A DNA stretch of 10,939 bases. Source: Pseudomonadota bacterium. GTDB lineage: Bacteria > Pseudomonadota > Gammaproteobacteria > Burkholderiales > Thiobacillaceae. The translations under genes were made by a program, and so were the position numbers. Under the pieces are notes generated by a model. It worked only from the letters and a program-made list of their open reading frames with translations, did no database searches and was not told the DNA's origin. Within the stretch, counting starts at the first letter, position 1. Each line of letters opens with the position of its first letter. This document shows, piece after piece, positions 4,556 through 10,939 of the stretch. Location: NCBI GenBank assembly GCA_021791235.1, contig JAJYXA010000562.1, positions 1-10,939 of the forward strand, given 5' to 3'.

Positions 4556-6955
4556 TCAGTTTCTGACCGGCTTGCCGGTCTGCATCATGCCCATGATCCG
4601 CTCCTGGGTCTTGGGGTTCGCCAGCAGCTCGACGAAGGCGCGGCGCTCCAGGTCGAGCAGCCATTGCTCATCGACCAGGCTGCCCGGCTCCACGTCGCCG
4701 CCGCAGACGATCTCGGCGATCATCGCGCCCAGCTTGTAGTCGTGCGCCGAGATGAAGCCGCCGTCGCGCATGTTCACCAGTTGCGCCATGATCGTCGCCA
4801 TGCCGTAGCGTCCCGCCACCGGCACCCGGGGCGGCAGCGCCGGCCGGTAGCCGGCGGCATAGAGCGCGCGCGCCTCGACGCTGGCCACGTGCAGCAGCTC
4901 GTGGGGATTGAAGACGATCACGTCGTCGGCGGTTAGGTAGCCCATCTGCCTCGCTTCGAGCGCGGACTTCGAGACCTTGGCCATCGCGGCGTTGGTGAAG
5001 CCGTGCTTCAGGAACTGCAGCAGGTCGTTGCCCTGGGCCTGGCGCGCCGCCCGCAGCGCCGCCTCCTTCAGGCCGCCGCCGGCGGGAATCAGGCCGACGC
5101 CGACCTCGACCAGACCGATGTAGGACTCCAGCGCCGCCACGCGTTTGGCGGCGTGCAGCAGCAGTTCGCAGCCGCCGCCCAGCGCCAGGCCGGAGACCGC
5201 CGCGACCGCCGGCACGGCGCAGTACTTGAGCGCCTGGTGCGCGCGCTGCAGCCGCGCCACCTCCGGGCCGATCGCGGTCGGGCCGCCCGACATGAACGCC
5301 GGCAGCATCGACTGCAGATCGGCGCCGGCCGAGAAGGCGCCGCCCTCGGCGGCGTCGGGCTGCCAGATCACCAGGCCCTGGTAGTTCTTCTCGGCCTCGG
5401 CGACCGCGCGGCTGAGGCCGTCGATGACGCCGGAGCCGATCACGTGCAGCTTGGTCTTGGTGGAGAAGATCAGCACCTCCTGACCCAAATGCCAGAGGCG
5501 CACCGCATCGTCCTCGAACACCGTCGTGCCCGCTGTTCTGCCGTCCGTCGCGTTCGCGCCGAAGAGCGGCGCGCGGAAAATCTGGCGGCCATAGACGGGC
5601 AGATCCGAGCGCGGCACGAAGGCCTGCCTGGCCGGCGCATAGGAGCCGGCGGCGGCATGGACGCCTGCGCCCTCCGCCACCGGACCGGAAAACACCCAGG
5701 CGGGCAGCGGCGCCGCGCACAGCGCCCGGCCGGCCGCGATGTCCTCACGTACCCAGTCGGCCACCTGAGCCCAGCCGGCCGATTGCCAGGTCTCGAACGG
5801 TCCCTGGTTCCAGCCGAAGCCCCAGCGCAGCGCGAAATCGATGTCGCGGGCATTGTCGGCGATCGCCTCCAGGTGGATCGCGATGTAATGGAAGACGTCG
5901 CGGAATATCGCCCAGAGGAATTGCGCCTGCGGATTGCTCGATTCCCTCAGGGTCTTCATCCGCTTGGCGGCATCCTTCTCCTTCAGCATGCGCCCGACGA
6001 TCTCGTCGGCCCGCCCGCCGCCGGCGACGTAGTCGCCCGTGGCGAAGTCCAGTCTCAGGATGTCGCGGCCGACCTTCTTGTAGAAGCCCGCACCCGTCTT
6101 CTGTCCCAGCGCCCCCGCCGCCACCAGTTGGATCAGCACCGCCGGCGTCTGGTAGAGGGGGAGGAAGGGATCGTCGGGGAGCTGGTCCTGCATGGTCTTG
6201 ATGACGTGGCCCATGGTGTCCAGACCGACCACGTCGGCGGTGCGGAAGGTGCCCGACTTGGCCCGCCCGAGCTTCGCGCCGGTGAGGTCATCGACCACGT
6301 CGCAGGACAGACCGAACTTCTCCGCCTCGTGGATGATCGCCAGCATGCCGAAGACGCCGACGCGGTTGGCGATGAAGTTGGGCGTGTCGCGGGCGCGCAC
6401 CACGCCCTTGCCCAGCGTGGTGGTCAGGAAGCCCTCCAACTGATCGAGGATTTCCGGTCGGGTGGCGGCGGTCGGAATCAGTTCGACCAGGTGCATGTAG
6501 CGCGGCGGATTGAAGAAATGCACGCCGCAAAAGCGCGCCTTGAGTCCCGCGTCGAAACCCTCGGACAGCGCGGTGATCGACAGCCCGGAGGTGTTCGAGG
6601 CGAAGATCGCCTCCGGCCCGATGAAGCTCGCCACCCTCTTGTACAGCTCGTGCTTCCAGTCCATGCGCTCGGCGATCGCCTCGATGATCAGATCGCAATC
6701 GCGCAGCTTCTCCAGATCGTCGTCGTAGTTGGCGGCGACGATCAATGCAGCGTCGTCCGGATTGCCCAAGGGCGCGGGTGAGAGCTTCTTCAGGTTGTCG
6801 ATGGCGCGCAGGGCAATGCCGTTCTTCGCGCCCTCCTTGGCCGGCAGATCGAACAGCAGCACCGGCACCTTGGCGTTGAGGCAGTGGGCGGCGATCTGCG
6901 CGCCCATCACGCCGGCGCCCAGGACGGCGACCCTCTTGACGATGAAATTGCTCAT
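4556..6955 (-). CDS. fadN: 3-hydroxyacyl-CoA dehydrogenase / enoyl-CoA hydratase, FadN-type bifunctional enzyme
   Basis: A 799-aa enzyme for the hydration and NAD-dependent oxidation steps of beta-oxidation. The order is dehydrogenase first: the Rossmann motif G13-x-G15-x-x-G18, S-N-T-S at 120-123, His146 and Glu158 (the catalytic pair in G-V-H-F-F-N-P...H-L-V-E-L), and N193 in T-P-N-F-I-A-N-R. The C-terminal crotonase domain (about 480-680) has S-A-G-A-D-L at 542-547, Glu597 in G-G-G-C-E-L and Glu617 in G-L-V-E-V, matching both catalytic glutamates of enoyl-CoA hydratase. This is the reverse of E. coli FadB (hydratase first) and matches Bacillus FadN (about 790 aa). AAGGAG lies 4 nt before the ATG. 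The gene begins 10 nt after fadE and ends 10 nt before the thiolase gene. Confidence 0.95.
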   Translation of the reverse strand: MSNFIVKRVAVLGAGVMGAQIAAHCLNAKVPVLLFDLPAKEGAKNGIALRAIDNLKKLSPAPLGNPDDAALIVAANYDDDLEKLRDCDLIIEAIAERMDWKHELYKRVASFIGPEAIFASNTSGLSITALSEGFDAGLKARFCGVHFFNPPRYMHLVELIPTAATRPEILDQLEGFLTTTLGKGVVRARDTPNFIANRVGVFGMLAIIHEAEKFGLSCDVVDDLTGAKLGRAKSGTFRTADVVGLDTMGHVIKTMQDQLPDDPFLPLYQTPAVLIQLVAAGALGQKTGAGFYKKVGRDILRLDFATGDYVAGGGRADEIVGRMLKEKDAAKRMKTLRESSNPQAQFLWAIFRDVFHYIAIHLEAIADNARDIDFALRWGFGWNQGPFETWQSAGWAQVADWVREDIAAGRALCAAPLPAWVFSGPVAEGAGVHAAAGSYAPARQAFVPRSDLPVYGRQIFRAPLFGANATDGRTAGTTVFEDDAVRLWHLGQEVLIFSTKTKLHVIGSGVIDGLSRAVAEAEKNYQGLVIWQPDAAEGGAFSAGADLQSMLPAFMSGGPTAIGPEVARLQRAHQALKYCAVPAVAAVSGLALGGGCELLLHAAKRVAALESYIGLVEVGVGLIPAGGGLKEAALRAARQAQGNDLLQFLKHGFTNAAMAKVSKSALEARQMGYLTADDVIVFNPHELLHVASVEARALYAAGYRPALPPRVPVAGRYGMATIMAQLVNMRDGGFISAHDYKLGAMIAEIVCGGDVEPGSLVDEQWLLDLERRAFVELLANPKTQERIMGMMQTGKPVRN

Positions 6956-6965
6956 GGCACTCCTT

Positions 6966-8756
6966 TCAGAAGAGATCTGCTTCGAGATCGAGCAGGTTGG
7001 CGGCGCCCGAGCGCGCCTGACGGATCAGCATCGCGGTCTCCGGCAGCAAGCGGGCGAAGTAGAAGCGGGCGGTGGCGAGTTTAGCGGTGTAGAAGCCGTC
7101 GCCAGAATCGCGTTTGGCCAGCGCGATCTTCGCCATCCGGGCGAAAAAGTAAGCATAGACCAGATGGCCGACCACGCGCAGGTAGGGGACGGCGGCGGCG
7201 CCGACCTCGTCCTGGTTCTGGAAGGCTCTCATGCCGATTTCCATGGTCAGCTTGGTCACCTTGCCGCCCAGATCGGCCAGCGGCGTGACGAACTCGTTCA
7301 TGGTCTCGTCGGTGCCGTTTTCCTCGACGAAGGCGGTGACCAGGGCGCCGAACTTCTTCAGCTTGGCGCCGTTGTCCATCAGGATCTTGCGGCCCAGCAG
7401 ATCGAGCGACTGGATGGTGTTGGTGCCCTCGTAGATCATGTTGATCCGGGCATCGCGCACGTACTGCTCCATGCCCCACTCGGCGATGTAGCCGTGGCCG
7501 CCATAGACCTGCATCGCCTCGGAGGTGGCGATCCAGCCGTTGTCGGTGATGAAGGCCTTGATCACCGGCGTCAAGAGCGCCACCAGGTCGGCGGAATCCT
7601 TGCGCACCGATTCGTCGGGATGGTTGAGCTCCTTGTCGATGGTCAGCGCGACGAAGGAACAGAAGGCGCGCGCGCCCTCGGCGTAGGCCCGGGCGGTGAG
7701 CAGCATGCGGCGCACGTCGGGGTGGACGATGATCGGATCGGCCGGCCGCTCGGGCGCCTTGACGCCGGAGAGGCTGCGCATCTGGATCCGGTCCTTGGCG
7801 TAGACCACGGCGTTCTGGTAGGCGACTTCGGTCAGGCCCAGGGACTGCATGCCCACGCCCAGGCGGGCGGCGTTCATCATCACGAACATCGCGTTCAGGC
7901 CCTTGTTCGGCTCGCCGATCAACCAGCCGGTGGCGCCGTCCAGGTTCATCTGGCAGGTCGAGTTGCCGTGTATGCCCATCTTCTCTTCGAGCGCGCCGCA
8001 GAAGATGGGGTTTCTCGGCCCCAGGCTGCCGTCGGCCTCGGGCACGAACTTGGGCACCAGGAACAGCGAGATGCCGCGGGTGCCCGCGGGCGCATCGGGC
8101 AGGCGGGCCAGCACCAGGTGGACGATGTTCTCGGCCAGGTCGTGCTCGCCGGCGGAGATGAAGATCTTGGCGCCGGTGATCTTGAAGCTGCCGTCGGCCT
8201 GCGGCTCGGCCTTGGTGCGCAGCAGGCCCAGGTCGGTGCCGCAATGCGCCTCGGTCAGGCACATGGTGCCGGTCCACTCGCCCGAGACCAGCTTGGGCAG
8301 ATAGAGGCGCTGCTGCTCCGGGGTGCCGTGTTCGTGCAGGCATTCGTAGGCGCCGTGGGACAGGCCCGGATACATGGTCCAGGCCTGGTTGGCCGAGTTC
8401 ATCATCTCGTAGAAGGCATTGTTCACCACCAGCGGCAGGCCCTGGCCGCCGTACTCGGGATCGCAGGAGAGCGCCGGCCAGCCGGCCTCGACGTATTGCC
8501 GGTAGGCTTCCTTGAAGCCCTTGGGCGTCGTCACCTGGTGCGTCTCGCGGTCGAGATGGCAGCCCTCGCGGTCGCCGCTGTGATTGAGCGGGAACAGCAC
8601 CTTCGAGGTGAATTTTCCGCCCTCCTCGAGCAGTTGATTGATGATCTCGGCATCGATCTCCGCGTGCCTGGGCAGCTGCTTCAATTCGCCCTCGACTTCC
8701 AGCAGCTCGTGCAGCACGAATTGCATGTCTCGCAGCGGTGCGACGTATTGACCCAT
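6966..8756 (-). CDS. fadE: Acyl-CoA dehydrogenase with C-terminal extension domain
   Basis: A 596-aa FAD enzyme for the first oxidation of acyl-CoA to trans-2-enoyl-CoA, passing electrons to ETF. It has an N-terminal helical domain, the FAD/substrate motif C-L-T-E-A-H-C-G-T-D-L-G (166-177), Y-G-G-H-G-Y-I (418-424) and the catalytic base Glu443 in Y-E-G-T-N. About 130 extra residues at the C terminus (from about 465) correspond to the acyl-CoA dehydrogenase C-terminal domain of long (about 600 aa) members. That subfamily includes long-chain FadE-like enzymes and DmdC (methylmercaptopropionyl-CoA dehydrogenase). The beta-oxidation neighbours favour a fatty acyl substrate; chain length cannot be read. 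AGGAG precedes the ATG by 5 nt. It lies 52 nt after psrA on the same strand and is probably cotranscribed. Confidence 0.94.
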   Translation of the reverse strand: MGQYVAPLRDMQFVLHELLEVEGELKQLPRHAEIDAEIINQLLEEGGKFTSKVLFPLNHSGDREGCHLDRETHQVTTPKGFKEAYRQYVEAGWPALSCDPEYGGQGLPLVVNNAFYEMMNSANQAWTMYPGLSHGAYECLHEHGTPEQQRLYLPKLVSGEWTGTMCLTEAHCGTDLGLLRTKAEPQADGSFKITGAKIFISAGEHDLAENIVHLVLARLPDAPAGTRGISLFLVPKFVPEADGSLGPRNPIFCGALEEKMGIHGNSTCQMNLDGATGWLIGEPNKGLNAMFVMMNAARLGVGMQSLGLTEVAYQNAVVYAKDRIQMRSLSGVKAPERPADPIIVHPDVRRMLLTARAYAEGARAFCSFVALTIDKELNHPDESVRKDSADLVALLTPVIKAFITDNGWIATSEAMQVYGGHGYIAEWGMEQYVRDARINMIYEGTNTIQSLDLLGRKILMDNGAKLKKFGALVTAFVEENGTDETMNEFVTPLADLGGKVTKLTMEIGMRAFQNQDEVGAAAVPYLRVVGHLVYAYFFARMAKIALAKRDSGDGFYTAKLATARFYFARLLPETAMLIRQARSGAANLLDLEADLF

Positions 8757-8782
8757 GATTTCTCCTAGGGATGGAACGACTG

Positions 8783-8799
8783 CGCTGCTGGCCGCAGCG
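8783..8799. other. Small hairpin between psrA and fadE
   Basis: CGCTGC-TGGCC-GCAGCG is a perfect 6-bp stem in the 52-bp gap between psrA and fadE. No T-run follows on the minus strand, so it is not a clear terminator. It could slow polymerase or protect the downstream mRNA, which would make the enzymes and the repressor accumulate at different levels. Confidence 0.3.
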
Positions 8800-8808
8800 A
8801 TGGATTGA

Positions 8809-9507
8809 TCACGCCGCCCGCCTGGTGCGCGGCTTCCGGCCTGGCTTCGGCGCGGCAGCGAGCGCGGGTAGCGGCGCGCGCAGGCCGCCCAGCAGGAAGC
8901 TCATCAGCCGGGGGTAGAGGGCGTCGATGGCGCTGTCATCGACCGGCGTCTCGCCGACGATGGAGAGCGCGTCGGCGCCGGAGATGGCGTAGGCCATGGC
9001 GCCGATCATGAAATGGAAGCGCCACAGGATCTCCTCCTGGGGCACGTCGGGCAGCGCCTTGAACAGCGCCGCCTTGAAGCGGCCGACGGCCTCGGAGTAC
9101 TCCGAGGCGAGGAAGCCGCGCACGAATTCGGAGGGCTCGGTGTAGGTGCGGCCGAGCAGGCGCATGAAGGTGCGGCCGCCGCCTTCGCGGTCGGCGGCCA
9201 TGTTCACCGCCACGCCGAAAAAGGCATCGACGATCTTGCTCGGCTTCAGGGGCGCGCCATGGGCCTCGGTCTCGAGCCGATCGAGCGCCTCCAGGCGACG
9301 CTCGTTGAGCCAGGTCAGACGCCGGCGGAACAGCTCCTGGATCAGCGCCTCCTTGGAGCCGAAGTGGTAATTCACCGCGGCCAGATTCACCTGCGCCCGG
9401 CCGGTGATCTGGCGCAGCGTCGTGGCTTCGAAGCCGTGCTCGGTAAACAGCGTCTCGGCGGCGTCGAGGATGCGGCGGCGGGTGTCGGAGAGTTCGGTGT
9501 CGCTCAT
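8809..9507 (-). CDS. psrA: TetR-family transcriptional regulator, PsrA-like
   Basis: A 232-aa TetR-family repressor, close in length to Pseudomonas PsrA (233 aa) and matching what I recall of it: R-I-L-D-A-A-E-x-L-F near the start, the helix-turn-helix at about 28-55 ending in V-N-L-A-A-V-N-Y-H-F-G-S-K-E-A-L-I-Q, F-M-R-L-L-G (113-118) and W-R-F-H-F-M-I-G-A in the ligand-binding domain. PsrA proteins release DNA when bound by long-chain fatty acids or their CoA esters. The CAAAC-N4-GTTTG palindrome 24 nt upstream of the ATG is the PsrA-type operator, and the three beta-oxidation genes follow on the same strand, so the likely role is feedback control of fatty-acid degradation. The tail is Lys/Arg/Ala-rich. 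There is no strong Shine-Dalgarno before the ATG. It might instead be another fatty-acid TetR (FadR-like), but the operator favours PsrA. Confidence 0.88.
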   Translation of the reverse strand: MSDTELSDTRRRILDAAETLFTEHGFEATTLRQITGRAQVNLAAVNYHFGSKEALIQELFRRRLTWLNERRLEALDRLETEAHGAPLKPSKIVDAFFGVAVNMAADREGGGRTFMRLLGRTYTEPSEFVRGFLASEYSEAVGRFKAALFKALPDVPQEEILWRFHFMIGAMAYAISGADALSIVGETPVDDSAIDALYPRLMSFLLGGLRAPLPALAAAPKPGRKPRTRRAA

Positions 9508-9530
9508 GAAATGCCGAAGGAAACGTCCGT

Positions 9531-9553
9531 TTCAAACGATTGTTTGAATTCTA
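9531..9553 (-). promoter_or_regulatory. PsrA-type operator with adjoining -10 box
   Basis: TTCAAAC-GATT-GTTTGAA (9531-9548) is a perfect 7+7 inverted repeat containing CAAAC-N4-GTTTG, the published consensus form of PsrA sites. On the minus strand a TAGAAT (9548-9553, five of six bases of the -10 consensus) lies directly upstream, so a bound repressor would cover the transcription start. I see no clear -35 match at 17 bp. The position, 24 nt before psrA, implies autoregulation of the operon. Confidence 0.75.
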
Positions 9554-9741
9554 GCGCGATTCTTTTCGGGCGTGGGGAAAAATTTCGCTGGGCGGCGCTG
9601 CGCTCTCGTCGCCGGGGCCCGTCGAACGGATGCCCCCGAGCATAGGGGGTGCAGCAAACGGGGGATGCATTTGCATCATTCCATGCAAGGGCTCGAAGGA
9701 CGACAATCCGACAAGCCCATTGCCGCTTTCCCAGGATCACC
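9554..9741. other. Divergent intergenic region between psrA and the secreted-protein genes
   Basis: This stretch holds no gene I can support. It has CCCCC-GAGCATA-GGGGG (9633-9649), a 5-bp stem, and a 14-bp palindrome GATGCATTTGCATC (9664-9677). ATGCA recurs at 9683-9687, so half-sites are spaced as TGCAT-N6-ATGCA. This could be a regulator site for the rightward gene. I do not see a convincing -35/-10 pair for that gene. Confidence 0.35.
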
Positions 9742-10293
9742 ATGAGCCCGTGCCGAACCATGAGATGGCTGACTGTCGCCATGGCCGCAAGCCTGCCTGG
9801 GCTCGCCCTGGCATCGCGGGCCCATGTCTTCTTCACCTGCGGCAACCAGACCTACTCCAGCAAACCGAAAGCCTGTAGCGATGGTTCGCTTCCCGTGGTC
9901 CGCGCCCGGCTTTCACCGAAAAGACTTCAGGCGAAAGCCTTGTATGACGCCGTCGCCGTCGACGATTCCACCTTGAAGTTCGGCGTCTGTTTCAACGCCC
10001 CGAGCGTGGTCAAGGCACAGCTCTGCGCCTTGCGGGTGTGCACCCGCAAGGGCGGTGCGGCCTGTCGCAGCGCCATTCATGGGCAGTCGAAGGGGGGATA
10101 TGGCGCCGTGGCCATCGGCTTGGATTCGAACACCGGGAAAGCGTTCGTCGAAGCCGCCTGGGAGTACAAGACCGTAGCCGGAGCCGACCAGATGGCCCGA
10201 CGCGGATGCGCCTCCGACGTAGGCATCCAGAAATGCAAGCTGAGGGCCCATTGGTACGAGGGCCGGCCGGGAATTTACCAGGACGGCAGGTGA
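9742..10293 (+). CDS. Exported cysteine-rich protein, DUF4189-like
   Basis: A 183-aa protein with a signal peptide: basic start, hydrophobic core L-T-V-A-M-A-A-S-L-P-G-L-A-L-A and predicted cleavage after Ala24. The mature part has eight cysteines (33, 45, 83, 95, 100, 108, 156, 165), an even number consistent with disulfides in the periplasm or outside the cell. Residues about 118-170 (G-G-Y-G-A-V-A-I-G-L-D-S-N-T-G-K-A-F, a Y-K-T-V-A-G-A-D-Q-M-A segment, then C and K-C) follow the DUF4189 pattern: G-A-I-A, an aromatic strand, then an A-x-x-x-A helix ending in Cys. The match is by eye and partial. Function unknown. ATG 9742 has AGGA 6 nt upstream; ATG 9760 is an alternative that keeps the signal peptide. 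The next exported-protein gene starts 26 nt downstream. Confidence 0.75.
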   Translation: MSPCRTMRWLTVAMAASLPGLALASRAHVFFTCGNQTYSSKPKACSDGSLPVVRARLSPKRLQAKALYDAVAVDDSTLKFGVCFNAPSVVKAQLCALRVCTRKGGAACRSAIHGQSKGGYGAVAIGLDSNTGKAFVEAAWEYKTVAGADQMARRGCASDVGIQKCKLRAHWYEGRPGIYQDGR

Positions 10294-10319
10294 TGACCGG
10301 ATTCGGAAAGGGAGGAACT

Positions 10320-10939
10320 ATGCAAGGATGCTTCAAAGTCATTGTCTTTGCCGCTTGCGCGGCATGGCTGGGAACGGGCGGCGCGGCGATCGCCGGGGTA
10401 TGCCCGCCATCCAGCCATCTGGTCATGCTGCCCCAGGGGCCGGCCTGCGCGGCCGGCCCGGGGGCGCAGGCGATGGGGCGGAACCATGTCCGGCGTCGAG
10501 GAAGATGCCAGGCCCCCAACCGGGTGGTCCGGCTGCCGCGGGGGCTGTACTGCCTGAACCCGCGCCAGATCGCGATGCTCCGTCAAAAGTTTGCGGAACT
10601 CCGGTTGCATCAGCAGCAGCAGCAACTGGCGCAGCAGAACGCCGGTCGCGGTCCTCAGCTTTTCTTGCCCAGCACCGGGCAGCCGCAGACCCAGCAGCCG
10701 GCGCAGCAGGTTTCCAGCCGCGGGCCGCAAGTGTTCATGCCCAGCGGGATGAAAGTCTTCATGCCCACCCCGATGAAGCCCATAGGCCCGCCGGGGCCGC
10801 CGAGCCCGACCCAGGCCAACAACGCGAGCAGCTACGGCACGCAGGTCGGAAACAAGATCGACCCCAACCACAAGGGGCTCAACCCGGCGCAAGCGCAATG
10901 GATGAACACCATCGGGCACGACATGATGAACTCGGGCTG
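10320..10939 (+). CDS. Exported Pro/Gln-rich protein with duplicated Cys motif (5' part, runs off the window)
   Basis: An open frame of 206 codons without a stop before the right edge. GGAGG (10311-10315) lies 4 nt before the ATG. Residues 1-25 form a signal peptide (F-K-V-I-V-F-A-A-C-A-A-W, cleavage after A-I-A). The mature start has two copies of the same unit 35 residues apart: Cys28-x14-Cys43 and Cys63-x14-Cys78, each with V-x-L-P-x-G before the second Cys. A basic Gln-rich helix (83-106) follows, then a Pro-rich part with R-G-P-Q-(L/V)-F-(L/M)-P at 110-117 and 134-141 and a third K-V-F-M-P. The segment after 170 is less biased and may begin another domain. I do not recognise the family. 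The short gap to the preceding exported-protein gene suggests one operon. Confidence 0.72.
   Translation, partial: MQGCFKVIVFAACAAWLGTGGAAIAGVCPPSSHLVMLPQGPACAAGPGAQAMGRNHVRRRGRCQAPNRVVRLPRGLYCLNPRQIAMLRQKFAELRLHQQQQQLAQQNAGRGPQLFLPSTGQPQTQQPAQQVSSRGPQVFMPSGMKVFMPTPMKPIGPPGPPSPTQANNASSYGTQVGNKIDPNHKGLNPAQAQWMNTIGHDMMNSG

Noticed and set aside
3313..9011. Long plus-strand frames of 417, 592 and 679 aa and others opposite the fad operon
   Set aside because: They are rich in His, Arg, Gly and Asp, the typical antisense shadow of GC-rich coding sequence; the minus-strand genes carry complete catalytic motifs.
9013..9645. 210-aa plus-strand frame over psrA
   Set aside because: It is antisense to a well-matched TetR regulator and crosses its operator and promoter.
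9633..9649. CCCCC-GAGCATA-GGGGG as a terminator
   Set aside because: The stem is only 5 bp and no T-run follows on either strand; no gene ends there.
10275..10919. 214-aa minus-strand frame at the right end
   Set aside because: The plus strand has a strong ribosome binding site, signal peptide and repeated Cys units over the same bases; the minus frame is Arg/Leu/Gly-rich shadow.

Overview
The window joins two unlike pieces of a GC-rich proteobacterial chromosome. The fatty-acid genes point to a beta- or gammaproteobacterium: the trio of acyl-CoA dehydrogenase, HAD-first bifunctional enzyme and thiolase sits behind a PsrA-type TetR regulator. No rRNA or other taxonomic marker is present, so this stays an inference.

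Bases 1 to about 3240 (all genes on +) look like the distal end of a chromosomal integron cassette array. Small unrelated genes lie head to tail, separated by foldable attC-like sites at 244-333, 1034-1120, 2340-2399 and a damaged one at 3183-3240. The stop codons of three cassette genes lie inside or overlap the attC sequence. Cargo, in order: the C-terminal end of an unnamed protein, a small M24 metallopeptidase-fold protein, an unrecognised 217-aa protein, a BrnT/BrnA toxin-antitoxin module, and a HigB/HigA-like (HI1419/HI1420-type) module. Both TA modules have palindromes in their promoter regions. The attC expected between the 217-aa gene and brnT is reduced to its first few bases. No integrase is visible; attC orientation places it beyond the left edge.

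Bases 3241-3348 are a junction holding a 50-bp inverted repeat. From 3349 to 9507, on the minus strand, runs a compact operon psrA-fadE-fadN-fadA. It encodes a fatty-acid-responsive repressor, an acyl-CoA dehydrogenase, a 3-hydroxyacyl-CoA dehydrogenase/enoyl-CoA hydratase and a 3-ketoacyl-CoA thiolase. Together the three enzymes cover all steps of the beta-oxidation spiral after acyl-CoA activation. A perfect CAAAC-N4-GTTTG palindrome upstream of psrA matches the known PsrA operator pattern and abuts a likely -10 box, which suggests autoregulation of the whole operon.

Divergently, from 9742 to the right end, are two genes for exported proteins: a cysteine-rich DUF4189-like protein, and a Pro/Gln-rich protein with a duplicated Cys motif that runs off the window.
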